This document shows positions 34,197 through 43,044 of a DNA stretch of 64,000 bases, piece after piece. The position numbers were made by a program, and so were the translations under genes. The stretch covers positions 28,304 to 92,303 of the forward strand of contig NZ_MRDH01000038.1 of the NCBI RefSeq assembly GCF_002008225.1, given 5' to 3'. Every line of letters starts with the position of its first letter. Within the stretch, counting starts at the first letter, position 1. The notes under the pieces were generated by a model that saw nothing but the letters and a program-made list of their open reading frames with translations, was not told where the DNA came from and did no database searches. The stretch comes from Agrobacterium salinitolerans (lineage in GTDB: Bacteria; Pseudomonadota; Alphaproteobacteria; Rhizobiales; Rhizobiaceae).

Positions 34197-34583
34197 CTAG
34201 TACATAATATGCGGAGGCGCGCGTGGAACCACACTGGCAAAGTCTCGGGAAGTTTGTGGCACGATGGCAACAGCAGCGAGCGAGACTTCGGCGTCATCCC
34301 TGAGGTTCGGGGCGAATGAAGCGAATTCGCCATAACGAAAGTCCGAACCGGTGTCGCCGGTCCTGCAGCCGAAATCGTTGCCGCTATCGCAAGCTTTTTC
34401 GCGAAGAGAAACCGAACGGCCCGGATCGACGCTCTGCAATCGCTCAAGGCGGCTGGTTTTGGAAAGGGTCTTGACGCCAGCCTGGGCTTGAAAGCCGATC
34501 ATGACGAGCAGGCTCGCGACCACGATACCGATCAGCACTTGCGGATGGCGCCTTGAACTGCGGCCTTTCTCCATCCATGGCAA
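34197..34583 (-). CDS. Hypothetical protein with N-terminal signal/anchor
   Basis: 128 residues; no family recognised. Basic N-terminus (GRSSRRHPQ), a hydrophobic helix (about 16-33, VLIGIVVASLLVMIGFQAQA) ending near a possible signal-peptidase site, then a Ser/Asp-rich domain with two Cys (KACDSGNDFGCRTG). The TTG at 34583 is chosen because AAGGAG lies 8 bases upstream; an ATG at 34574 is the alternative. It is upstream of phaAB in the same direction with a 106-base gap and may be exported. Confidence 0.55.
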   Translation of the reverse strand: MPWMEKGRSSRRHPQVLIGIVVASLLVMIGFQAQAGVKTLSKTSRLERLQSVDPGRSVSLREKACDSGNDFGCRTGDTGSDFRYGEFASFAPNLRDDAEVSLAAVAIVPQTSRDFASVVPRAPPHIMY

Positions 34584-35090
34584 GTTGGCATCTCCTTGAT
34601 CGTAAAGGTCTCTTTAAGCGTCACCGTTGAGCGAATATCGTGTTGATTTGTTTTAGGGGAAGCCTGACATGCTTGTCCAGCGCGCGTGCGGGAAAAAGCG
34701 CCGACCGTGTTCGATTCATTTTTGTTTTTGTGCGTTTGCGGCAAAGTGAGGGCGCCATTGGCTAAAAGCTTTTACAAATTTTACCGTTTGACGCCGTCGC
34801 CTTTGTTTCTTAACTTTCAAGCAAGGAATTAACCATAAAGATTGATGGTATTTCGACGGCGGAATGGGGTTCTCTCCCCTTCCAGGCATGACGCCGCACT
34901 GCCGTACCGGTGCCGATCCGGTATTTTCGTTTCTTGGTTCAAGAAGGTCTGGCAAGCGTCGATGCCGCATCGTCCGCGATGGGTATGTTCGTTCAAAAAT
35001 CCCCTTAGGGTGCTGGCATTCTGAACCTTGGCAAAATTGGCCGGGTTTCACCGGCCGTCATGTTGTTGGGGATGTCGGTTGGGGCAGGAC
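34584..35090. other. Regulatory region between the hypothetical gene and the chemotaxis operon
   Basis: 507 bases without a convincing gene. AT-rich stretches near 34775-34850 (TTTACAAATTTTACC, GGAATTAACCATAAAG) suit the promoter of the icpA-cheT operon. The SD and TTG for the hypothetical gene lie at the other edge. Open frames across it lack codon bias and family similarity. No perfect CtrA site was seen here. Confidence 0.45.
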
Positions 35091-36686
35091 TTGCCATCAG
35101 ATCAAGCGCGCAGATCGGCAGGCGGAAGCCTGGCGGGACGGTTGCGTTTTGCCGGCCTCGACGAGACGCAGTCCGATTTCCTGCGCAGCTATCGCAGCAT
35201 GCTGGAGCCTTACGTTAAGGCCGGGCTGCGGGACGTGATGACCCGTTTCCAGTCCATGCCGGACTGTTCCCCGTCTTTCGAAAGTGAAAACCAGCTCGAG
35301 CGCTTGCACGATCTGCAATCCTCGCACTGGAGCGTTCTGACCGATGCGCGTTTCGATGCGCTCTATGCAGAGCGCGTGAAGGTTCTTTCCGACAATGCCA
35401 GCCGCATGGGGCTCGATCCGCGCTGGCAGATCGCCAGCCATGCGGTGGTTCTGGAACATCTCGTCGGCGGGCTGGTGGCCGAACACGCACCGCGCTCCAT
35501 CCTGCCCGGAAACCGAAAAAAGAGCCGCGAACTGGCGGAAGCGGTCAAGAATGTCGTCCGTCTGGTCATGGTCGATACCGAAATCGCCGTCTCGCTGCGC
35601 TTTAACGAATTGCGCCTGCGCCACGGCCGCGAACTGGCGCAACAGCGCGACAATGACCGCTCGGAAGCGGCGAGGTTGCTGGGCACGGCGCTGACGGCCT
35701 TTGCGGCGGGCGATTTGCAGGCCCGTATCGGCCGCGATGTGCCGGAAGCCTATCGCGATGTTGCGGCGTCCTTCAATGCGGCTCTGGAAACGATTGGCGC
35801 ATCGCTGATCGAGGCACAGAGCAGCATCGGCGAGGCTGAGGCGCTGGGCGCGCGGTTTGCCGATATGGGCCGCTCGATTGCCGAGCGTTCCCGCCAACAG
35901 GCCGAAGCCCTTGTTGAAACCTCCCGCGCCATTCAGACGATGATCGAAAACGTCGCTGAAAACGGCGCGCGCATATCGGCCACGGAAACGGCCGTTTCCC
36001 GCGCCCGTGAGGCGGCGGTCGAAAGCGGCCGGGCGATCGGCGAGGCCATTGACGCCATGTCGGACATCGAACAATCCGCCGAACAGATCGGCAGGATCAT
36101 CGGTACGATTGACGAGATTGCTTTTCAGACCAACCTTCTCGCCCTCAATGCCGGCATCGAGGCGGCGCGGGCGGGTGAAAGCGGACGTGGTTTCGCGGTC
36201 GTCGCGCAGGAGGTCCGGGCGCTCGCCCAGCGTTCCGCCGACGCTGCAAGGGAGATCAAGAGTCTCGTCGGCACTACGAAGACGCAAGTCGAGGACGGCG
36301 TGCGCATGGTCAACCGCACGCAGGACGCAATCGGCGGCGTCGTTCGGCAGGTCTCGGGCATTAACGACATGATCGCGGAAGTCTCCCGGCATACGGCCGA
36401 GCAGGCCGGCGAACTGCAATCGGTTGCCGCCGATATCGGCGAGCAGCAAAGGCAGGCAGGCCGGAACGCCGTGGATATCAGCGCGAGCGCCTCCGAGGCC
36501 GACGCGCTTCAAACCGTCATTCTCGAACTCGGCCGCACCGTCCGCGAATTCCGCATCGCCCGTCAGGGGCAGGCGAGAGCGGCGTCCGGCGCGGACCGGC
36601 AGGACGCTTCATTCATGGCCCGTGCGGATAACCGCCCGGATTACGGCCAGGATTACCAACAATTCAGACGTCAGGGAGTCATGTAA
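35091..36686 (+). CDS. icpA: Soluble chemoreceptor with protoglobin-like sensor domain
   Basis: 531 residues, no membrane helix. N-terminal globin-like domain (about 14-180), then a linker and methyl-accepting domain (about 230-500) with the tip sequence [20 protein letters not shown]. The globin region has RMGLDPRW, the end of the usual H-x-R-I-G-L-x-P-R-W stretch, but Ala103 replaces the expected heme-ligand His. A cytoplasmic receptor heading the che operon matches IcpA of Sinorhizobium. The start is uncertain: TTG at 35091 with GGGGCAGGAC upstream is preferred over TTG 35028. Confidence 0.88.
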   Translation: MPSDQARRSAGGSLAGRLRFAGLDETQSDFLRSYRSMLEPYVKAGLRDVMTRFQSMPDCSPSFESENQLERLHDLQSSHWSVLTDARFDALYAERVKVLSDNASRMGLDPRWQIASHAVVLEHLVGGLVAEHAPRSILPGNRKKSRELAEAVKNVVRLVMVDTEIAVSLRFNELRLRHGRELAQQRDNDRSEAARLLGTALTAFAAGDLQARIGRDVPEAYRDVAASFNAALETIGASLIEAQSSIGEAEALGARFADMGRSIAERSRQQAEALVETSRAIQTMIENVAENGARISATETAVSRAREAAVESGRAIGEAIDAMSDIEQSAEQIGRIIGTIDEIAFQTNLLALNAGIEAARAGESGRGFAVVAQEVRALAQRSADAAREIKSLVGTTKTQVEDGVRMVNRTQDAIGGVVRQVSGINDMIAEVSRHTAEQAGELQSVAADIGEQQRQAGRNAVDISASASEADALQTVILELGRTVREFRIARQGQARAASGADRQDASFMARADNRPDYGQDYQQFRRQGVM

Positions 36687-36985
36687 TGGCAGCCAGAAAA
36701 GCAGCTGAGGCGACGCTGAAACTGTCACCGGTGCTGGATCTCAACGAAGCATCGGCCCTGCACGGCAAGCTGATGACGCTGAGGGGAGCACCTTTGTCGG
36801 TAGACGCGTCCGAGGTGGAGCGTATCGGTGCGCTTTGCGTCCAGGTCCTCATGGCCGGCGCGAAGTCCTGGGAAGAGGACGGCAAGCCCTTCGGTTTTGC
36901 CAGGGTGTCCGATGCATTCGACAAGACGATGAAACTGATAGGCGTCGATATTGACCATTTGCTCCCCAAGGAGATGCAAAAGTGA
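36686..36985 (+). CDS. cheS: CheS-like STAS-domain chemotaxis protein
   Basis: 99 residues with a single STAS domain: LSPVLDLNEASALHGKLM, LSVDASEVERIGALCVQVL (the usual phosphorylated/conserved Ser site region) and a C-terminal helix. CheS of Sinorhizobium assists CheA in draining phosphate from CheY1; this is by family and position. It overlaps the receptor gene by one base and cheY1 by four, so it is translationally coupled. Confidence 0.87.
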   Translation: MAARKAAEATLKLSPVLDLNEASALHGKLMTLRGAPLSVDASEVERIGALCVQVLMAGAKSWEEDGKPFGFARVSDAFDKTMKLIGVDIDHLLPKEMQK

Positions 36986-37347
36986 AGAAAAAAGTTCTTA
37001 CCGTGGATGATTCCCGGACGATCAGGAACATGCTCCTGGTCACGCTCAACAATGCCGGTTTCGAAACCATTCAGGCCGAAGACGGCATTGAGGGTCTCGA
37101 AGTGCTCGAGCAGAGCAACCCCGATGTTATCGTGACGGACATCAACATGCCCCGTCTGGATGGTTTCGGCTTCATCGAGGGTGTGCGTCGCAACGAAAAG
37201 TATCGTGCGATCCCGATCCTCGTCCTGACGACCGAAAGCGACGCTGAGAAGAAGAACCGCGCCCGTCAGGCCGGTGCGACGGGCTGGATCGTCAAGCCGT
37301 TCGATCCCGCGAAACTCATCGATGCCATTGAACGCGTAACCGCCTGA
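36982..37347 (+). CDS. cheY1: Chemotaxis response regulator CheY1
   Basis: 121 residues, a stand-alone receiver domain. D9/D10, phosphoacceptor D53 in VIVTDINMPRLDG, Thr in LVLTTES and Lys in WIVKPFD are all present. In rhizobia the first CheY of the operon acts as a phosphate sink that speeds decay of the motor-binding CheY2. Start codon is GTG overlapping the stop of cheS. Confidence 0.94.
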   Translation: MKKKVLTVDDSRTIRNMLLVTLNNAGFETIQAEDGIEGLEVLEQSNPDVIVTDINMPRLDGFGFIEGVRRNEKYRAIPILVLTTESDAEKKNRARQAGATGWIVKPFDPAKLIDAIERVTA

Positions 37348-37363
37348 TACGGGACATTTCACG

Positions 37364-39631
37364 ATGGATATGAACGAAATCAAGGAAATCTTTTTCCAGG
37401 AATGCGAGGAGCAACTCGCCGAACTGGAATCGGGGCTTCTTAAATTGAATGACGGCGACCGCGATCCGGAAACCGTCAACGCTGTTTTCCGTGCCGTTCA
37501 TTCCATCAAGGGCGGGGCGGGTGCCTTCGGTCTCGATGATCTCGTGGCCTTCGCCCACGTTTTCGAAACGACCCTCGACTGTGTTCGCTCCAACAAGCTG
37601 GAACCGACACAGGATGTTCTCAAAGTCATGCTGCGCTCCGCCGACGTGCTGGCGGACCTGACCAATGCGGCAAGAGACGGCGGCAGCGTCGATGAAACCC
37701 GCACACGCGGCCTCGTCAAGGAACTGGAAGCGCTGGCGAACGGCGAGACCGTGCAGGTTTCCGCACCTGTGGCAGCGCCGGCTGCCGTCAAGGCGCCGCA
37801 ACCCGTCGCAGCCAAGCCGACGGATGAGAGCGGCTTCGAGCCGATCCCGTTTTCCTTCACCGACTTTGCCGACGAAACCACGCCGCTGATGGAGGCGCCG
37901 TCCTTCCAGATCACCTTCAAGCCGCATGCAGCGCTTTATTCGAAGGGCAACGAGGCAGCACTTCTCCTGCGCGATCTTTCGCGCATCGGCGAGATGAGCA
38001 TCAATTGCGACCTGTCGGAACTGCCTTCTCTCGACAAGCTCGATCCTGAAACATCCTATCTCTCCTGGACGGTTTCGATCACGACCGACAAGGGCGAAGA
38101 GGGCATCCGCAGCGTCTTCGAATTCGCCGAATGGGATTGCGATCTGGAAATCGTGCCGGTTGTTTCGGACGTCGCAGACGATGCAGAAGAGCTTCCGATG
38201 ATCCCGGTGCCGTTCGATCTTTCGGCCCTCGATAGCGGACCGGAAGAGCAGCCCGTTGTTGAAATCGCCAAGGCGGAAGCGCCTTATGTTGCCGCAGCCG
38301 TTGAAACGGCTGTCGCGACGACGCAGATCGCCCAGAGCGTCAATGCCGCCATCGAAAAGCGCGAAGCGGCGGCAGCGCCTGCCGCAGCCCAGGCGAACGC
38401 CAGTGCCGCGGCCAATGCCAGCGCCGGCCAGACCATCCGCGTCGACCTCGACCGTGTCGACCGCCTGATCAACCTCGTCGGCGAGCTCGTCATCAATCAG
38501 GCGATGCTGTCGCAGAGCGTCATCGAAAACGATGCGAGCGGCACCTCCGCCGTCAATATGGGCCTCGACGAGCTGCAGCAGCTCACGCGCGAAATCCAGG
38601 ACAGCGTCATGGCAATCCGCGCGCAACCGGTGAAGCCCGTATTCCAGCGCATGTCGCGTATCGTCCGCGAAGTCGCCGACATGATCGGCAAGCAGATCCG
38701 CCTCGTCACCGAAGGTGAGAACACCGAAGTCGACAAGACGGTCATCGACAAGCTGGCCGAACCCCTGACGCATATGATCCGCAACGCCGTTGACCACGGC
38801 ATCGAAACGCCGGAAAAACGCGAAGCAGCGGGCAAGAACCCGGAAGGCACCATCAAGCTTTCGGCCAAGCACCGTTCTGGCCGTATTCTCATCGAACTTC
38901 AGGATGATGGCGCCGGCATCAACCGCGAACGCGTTCGCCAGAAAGCGATCGACAACGACCTCATTGCTGCCGATGCGAACCTGACCGATGAGGAGATCGA
39001 CAATCTGATCTTCGCGCCGGGCTTCTCCACGGCGGACAAGATTTCCGATATTTCCGGCCGCGGCGTGGGCATGGATGTCGTCAAGCGTTCCATTCAGGCG
39101 CTTGGCGGCCGCATCAACATCTCATCGCGCCCCGGCTTAGGCTCGACCTTCACCATGAGCCTGCCGCTGACGCTCGCGGTTCTCGACGGCATGGTGGTGA
39201 CCGTCGCCGGCCAGACGCTGGTGGTGCCGCTGACGGCAATCGTGGAAACGCTGCAGCCGGAAGCGAAAAACATTCACTCCTTCGGTTCCAACCAGCGGCT
39301 GATTTCCATCCGCAACTCCTTCTGCCCGCTGGTCGATGTCGGCCGCGTTCTGAACTTCCGCCCGACCCAGGCCGATCCGGTCGAGGGCGTCGCCCTTCTG
39401 GTTGAATCGGAAGGCGGCGGCCAGCGCGCCCTGATGGTCGACGCGATCCAGGGTCAGCGCCAGGTTGTCATCAAGTCGTTGGAAGCCAACTATACCCATG
39501 TTCCGGGCATTGCCGCCGCCACCATTCTCGGTGACGGACGCGTTGCGCTCATCCTGGATGTCGATGCCATCGTCAGCGCCTCGCGCGGACAGCCCCTGAA
39601 GCAGGAAATGTCGCTTGCGGCGACAGGTTGA
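37364..39631 (+). CDS. cheA: Chemotaxis histidine kinase CheA
   Basis: 755 residues. P1 phosphotransfer domain with His46 in FRAVHSIKGGAGAFG; a long Ala/Pro-rich region plus a degenerate regulator-binding part (about 130-345); dimerisation domain (about 360-410, RVDRLINLVGELVINQAML); ATPase domain with IRNAVDHGIETP (N box), LQDDGAGINRE (G1) and GRGVGMDVVK (G2); and a C-terminal CheW-like domain (LVVPLTAIVETL). It senses receptor state and phosphorylates CheY1, CheY2 and CheB. It follows cheY1 by 16 bases. Confidence 0.96.
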   Translation: MDMNEIKEIFFQECEEQLAELESGLLKLNDGDRDPETVNAVFRAVHSIKGGAGAFGLDDLVAFAHVFETTLDCVRSNKLEPTQDVLKVMLRSADVLADLTNAARDGGSVDETRTRGLVKELEALANGETVQVSAPVAAPAAVKAPQPVAAKPTDESGFEPIPFSFTDFADETTPLMEAPSFQITFKPHAALYSKGNEAALLLRDLSRIGEMSINCDLSELPSLDKLDPETSYLSWTVSITTDKGEEGIRSVFEFAEWDCDLEIVPVVSDVADDAEELPMIPVPFDLSALDSGPEEQPVVEIAKAEAPYVAAAVETAVATTQIAQSVNAAIEKREAAAAPAAAQANASAAANASAGQTIRVDLDRVDRLINLVGELVINQAMLSQSVIENDASGTSAVNMGLDELQQLTREIQDSVMAIRAQPVKPVFQRMSRIVREVADMIGKQIRLVTEGENTEVDKTVIDKLAEPLTHMIRNAVDHGIETPEKREAAGKNPEGTIKLSAKHRSGRILIELQDDGAGINRERVRQKAIDNDLIAADANLTDEEIDNLIFAPGFSTADKISDISGRGVGMDVVKRSIQALGGRINISSRPGLGSTFTMSLPLTLAVLDGMVVTVAGQTLVVPLTAIVETLQPEAKNIHSFGSNQRLISIRNSFCPLVDVGRVLNFRPTQADPVEGVALLVESEGGGQRALMVDAIQGQRQVVIKSLEANYTHVPGIAAATILGDGRVALILDVDAIVSASRGQPLKQEMSLAATG

Positions 39632-39644
39632 AAGCGGATCGTTC

Positions 39645-40553
39645 ATGGCAGCACTTAATTTCAGCGATCAGCGCCAGTCTCCCGACGAGGTTCTTGCCAG
39701 CGGCGAATACCCGCTGACGAGACGCGACTTGTCGGAAATCGCGGCGATGATCTATGCCGATGCAGGCATTTATCTCAACGACACCAAGGCGTCGCTGGTC
39801 TATTCCCGCCTGTCGAAGCATATCCGCAATCTCGGCCTGTCGGGTTTCCGCGAATATTGCGCGCTGGTGTCCTCGCCGGATGGCGCGCAGGCGCGGCGCG
39901 AAATGCTGTCGCATCTCACGACCAATTTCACCCGCTTCTTCCGCGAGAACCATCATTTCGAACATCTGCGTGACGAGGTCCTGCCGGGTCTCATCGCGCG
40001 GGCGAAGAGCGGCGGACGTGTCCGCATCTGGTCGGCGGCCTGCTCGGACGGGCAGGAGCCCTATTCCATCGCGCTTACCGTGCTCGCCATGTTTCCGAAT
40101 GCGGCGGATTACGATTTCAAGATCCTCGCAACGGATATCGACCCGAAGATTTTGGCGCAGGCCCGGGCAGGGGTCTATGACGACAATGCGCTCGAAACCG
40201 TGTCTCCCGCCATGCGCAAGCAATGGTTCACGGAGGTCGATGCCGGCGGTCGCCGCAAGTTCCGCATCGATGACAAGGTCGAGCGCCTCATCACCTTCAA
40301 CGAATTGAACCTGATGACGCAATGGCCCTTCAAGGGCAATTTCGACGTGATCTTCTGCCGCAACGTCGTAATCTATTTCGACGAGCCGACGCAGATGCGC
40401 ATATGGTCGCGTTTCGCCGGGCTGCTTCCGGAAGGCGGTCATCTTTATATCGGGCATTCCGAACGCGTCTCCGGTGACGCCAAGAACCTGTTCGACAATA
40501 CCGGCATCACCACCTACCGCTTCACTGGCAACGCTTCGGGGAGGAAGGCATGA
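39645..40553 (+). CDS. cheR: Chemoreceptor methyltransferase CheR
   Basis: 302 residues. N-terminal all-helical domain (about 20-95) and C-terminal methyltransferase domain with [13 protein letters not shown], the SAM motif region [24 protein letters not shown] and [14 protein letters not shown]. It methylates Glu residues of receptors for adaptation. The ATG at 39645 starts 14 bases past cheA. The commonly seen STGEEPYS is SDGQEPYS here, a variant rather than a loss. Confidence 0.95.
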   Translation: MAALNFSDQRQSPDEVLASGEYPLTRRDLSEIAAMIYADAGIYLNDTKASLVYSRLSKHIRNLGLSGFREYCALVSSPDGAQARREMLSHLTTNFTRFFRENHHFEHLRDEVLPGLIARAKSGGRVRIWSAACSDGQEPYSIALTVLAMFPNAADYDFKILATDIDPKILAQARAGVYDDNALETVSPAMRKQWFTEVDAGGRRKFRIDDKVERLITFNELNLMTQWPFKGNFDVIFCRNVVIYFDEPTQMRIWSRFAGLLPEGGHLYIGHSERVSGDAKNLFDNTGITTYRFTGNASGRKA

Positions 40554-41605
40554 GCGCACTCGCACGGGTACTCGTCGTCGATGATTCCCCCACCATGCGC
40601 GGCCTGATTTCGGCTGTCCTCAAGGCCGATCCGGAGGTTGAGGTGGTTGGGCAGGCCGGCAATGCCATGGAAGCGCGCGCCGCCATCAAGCAGCTCAATC
40701 CCGATGTCGTGACGCTCGATATCGAGATGCCCGAAATGAACGGGCTGGAATTTCTCGAAAAGATCATGCGCCTGCGGCCCATGCCGGTCATCATGGTCTC
40801 GTCGCTGACCCATCGCGGCGCGGATGCGTCGCTCGCCGCGCTTGAAATCGGCGCCTTCGACTGTGTCGGCAAGCCGGCGCCGGGCGATGTACGCCCTTTC
40901 GGCGATCTGGCCGACAAGGTGAAGGCCGCCGCCCGCTCGCAACACGCCGCCTACCGCGCGACGCGCCCGGACGCCGCCGCAGCGCCGCAGCCAACCCCGG
41001 TCAGTGAATATCGCGCAGGGCGCAAGGTCGTGGCCATCGGTTCCTCCACGGGCGGTGTCGAAGCGTTGATCGCCGTGCTGCAGAAGTTCCCGGCCAATTG
41101 CCCGCCGACCGTCATCACCCAGCACATGCCGCCGACCTTCACCAAGAGTTTCGCCGAACGGTTGAACCGCATCTGCGCGCCCGTGGTGGAAGAGGCAACG
41201 GACGGTGCGCGTCTGCAGACCGGTAAGATCTATCTTGCGCCAGGCGGCGAGCGCCATTTGCAGATCGCCAACCGGTCCGCACCCTGCTGCCGGCTTGTTG
41301 AGCGCGATCCTGTCAACGGCCACCGTCCTTCAGTCGACGTGTTGTTCGATTCGGTGGCCGAGCTTGCCGGTCGCAACGCCGTCGGCGTCATTCTCACAGG
41401 CATGGGCCGCGATGGCGCTGCCGGACTGTTGAAGATGCGTCATGCCGGCGCACGCACGGTCGGCCAGAACGAAAAAACATGTGTCGTCTACGGCATGCCC
41501 CGCGTGGCCTATGAACTTGGCGCCGTGGAACAGCAACTCCCGCTGGCCTCCATCGGCGAAGAAATCCTGAAACTAACCACTGCCCGCAAAGAAGGTGCTG
41601 ACTAA
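40550..41605 (+). CDS. cheB: Chemotaxis methylesterase/deamidase CheB
   Basis: 351 residues. Receiver domain with D11/D12 and phosphoacceptor D57 ([13 protein letters not shown]), a linker (about 130-165), and the methylesterase domain with Ser in [11 protein letters not shown], His in [17 protein letters not shown] and Asp in [11 protein letters not shown]. Demethylates receptor glutamates, opposing CheR. Overlaps cheR by 4 bases. Confidence 0.96.
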   Translation: MSALARVLVVDDSPTMRGLISAVLKADPEVEVVGQAGNAMEARAAIKQLNPDVVTLDIEMPEMNGLEFLEKIMRLRPMPVIMVSSLTHRGADASLAALEIGAFDCVGKPAPGDVRPFGDLADKVKAAARSQHAAYRATRPDAAAAPQPTPVSEYRAGRKVVAIGSSTGGVEALIAVLQKFPANCPPTVITQHMPPTFTKSFAERLNRICAPVVEEATDGARLQTGKIYLAPGGERHLQIANRSAPCCRLVERDPVNGHRPSVDVLFDSVAELAGRNAVGVILTGMGRDGAAGLLKMRHAGARTVGQNEKTCVVYGMPRVAYELGAVEQQLPLASIGEEILKLTTARKEGAD

Positions 41606-41994
41606 TGTCTCTCGCAGAAAAGATCAAAGTTCTGATCGTTGACGATCAGGTGACCAGCCGGCTGCTCCTCAGCGATGCGCTGACACAGCTCGGCTTCAAG
41701 CAGATCACCGCCGCCGGTGACGGCGAGCAGGGAATGAAGATCATGGAGCAGCAGCCCCATCATCTCGTCATTTCCGATTTCAACATGCCGAAGATGGACG
41801 GTCTCGGTTTCCTGCACGCCGTCAGGGCCAACCCGACCACCAAGAAAGCCGCCTTCATCATCCTCACCGCGCAGGGCGACCGCGCGCTGGTGCAGAAGGC
41901 GGCCCAGCTCGGCGCCAACAACGTGCTGGCCAAGCCCTTCACGATCGACAAGATGCGCGCCGCGATCGAGGCGGTTTTCGGATCGCTGAAATGA
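41605..41994 (+). CDS. cheY2: Chemotaxis response regulator CheY2
   Basis: 129 residues, single receiver domain. D13/D14, phosphoacceptor D58 in [13 protein letters not shown], Thr in IILTAQG and Lys in VLAKPFT. By rhizobial convention this second CheY is the one that binds the flagellar motor and changes its speed. It overlaps cheB by one base and cheD by four. Confidence 0.94.
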   Translation: MSLAEKIKVLIVDDQVTSRLLLSDALTQLGFKQITAAGDGEQGMKIMEQQPHHLVISDFNMPKMDGLGFLHAVRANPTTKKAAFIILTAQGDRALVQKAAQLGANNVLAKPFTIDKMRAAIEAVFGSLK

Positions 41995-42536
41995 TTGAAG
42001 CTGCGGCCAAGCGCGTACATATCATTCAGGGCGAGTACAAGGTCGTCAGCGATCCCGATGTGGTGATGACGACGATACTCGGCTCGTGCGTGGCCGCCTG
42101 TCTGAGAGATCCCGTTGCCGGCGTGGGAGGCATGAACCACTTCCTGCTGCCGGGAACGGGGAGCGTGACCGGCGGAGATGCGACGCGTTATGGCGTGCAT
42201 CTCATGGAGCTTCTCATCAACGGGCTGCTGAAGAAGGGTGCGCGGCGCGACCGGCTGGAAGCCAAGGTTTTCGGCGGCGCCAAGACGATCGCCAGCTTCT
42301 CCAATGTCGGTGAGCAGAACGCCATCTTCGCCATGCAGTTTCTGAAGGACGAAGGCATTCCGGTCATAAGCTCCTCCACGGGGGGCGATCATGGTCGCAA
42401 GATCGAATTCTGGCCGGTCTCCGGTCGCGCCCGTCAACATCCGCTCAGCGGCGCGGAAACCCAGAAGACGGTTGCTCTGGAAACGCGTCCGGCGCCGGCC
42501 CCCAAGCCAGTCGCCAACGACATCGAATTTTTTTAG
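41991..42536 (+). CDS. cheD: Chemoreceptor glutamine deamidase CheD
   Basis: 181 residues. Catalytic Cys33 in [14 protein letters not shown] and His50 in [10 protein letters not shown], with the third conserved AKVFGGAKT segment. It deamidates Gln to Glu in receptors and can be controlled by phosphatase-type partners. The last 40 residues are Pro/Ala-rich. Coupled to cheY2 by an ATGA overlap. Confidence 0.95.
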   Translation: MIEAAAKRVHIIQGEYKVVSDPDVVMTTILGSCVAACLRDPVAGVGGMNHFLLPGTGSVTGGDATRYGVHLMELLINGLLKKGARRDRLEAKVFGGAKTIASFSNVGEQNAIFAMQFLKDEGIPVISSSTGGDHGRKIEFWPVSGRARQHPLSGAETQKTVALETRPAPAPKPVANDIEFF

Positions 42537-42550
42537 TCACGGAGTTTCCA

Positions 42551-42934
42551 ATGCAGCTTGCAGAACCCACCGCCGCAACTCCGTTCGAAGAAGCCCTGCC
42601 GGATGTGCTGATGCGGGTGGTATCGGAACTGCACGATGTCGCCTATCTCATCGAGCGCATCGAACCGCAATTGCTTGATGTGACCAGCGGTCAATTGTCC
42701 GCCGATGGCGTAAAGCTTCTGCAGGGTATCGACCTGGCCGTGCAGAAGACCCGTGGCCTTGCCGAATTCATCGATACCATCACAGGCTCCATATCCAGTG
42801 AATGGATCGTGGATGTCAGCACCGCGCTCAGCCTGGTGAAGCTGGCCGAGATGCAAAAAGCCCTTGGCGCTGCCTACCGGCACGGCCACTCGCAGCCCCT
42901 GGACAAGGCCTCGGGCGACTTCGACCTGTTCTAG
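42551..42934 (+). CDS. cheT: CheT-like chemotaxis protein, possible phosphatase
   Basis: 127 residues, mostly helical. A DxxxQ motif (D61 to Q65, GIDLAVQKTRG) resembles the catalytic motif of CheZ/CheC-type CheY phosphatases. This matches the last gene of rhizobial che operons (CheT, formerly orf10). It presumably acts on CheY-P. It follows cheD by 14 bases and ends the che operon; fliF starts 110 bases later. Confidence 0.82.
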   Translation: MQLAEPTAATPFEEALPDVLMRVVSELHDVAYLIERIEPQLLDVTSGQLSADGVKLLQGIDLAVQKTRGLAEFIDTITGSISSEWIVDVSTALSLVKLAEMQKALGAAYRHGHSQPLDKASGDFDLF

Positions 42935-43044
42935 AGCAGATCTGCGTTTCCTGCCTTCCCGCGCGGAATGCGGAGAAAGGCAACGCTCGCGCAAGCTTCG
43001 CACCCTATTGTCATTACGGGGCCAAAAGGTCTCGGACTCTATGA

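Noticed and set aside
34784..34850. CtrA site upstream of the chemotaxis operon
   Set aside because: TTAA elements there are about 15 bases apart.
35097..36512. Long open frame antisense to the chemoreceptor gene
   Set aside because: High GC content and codon bias open the opposite strand; the plus-strand frame has clear chemoreceptor motifs and this one has none.
37316..38872. Long open frame antisense to cheA
   Set aside because: Caused by third-position GC of cheA; no ribosome-binding site or domain.
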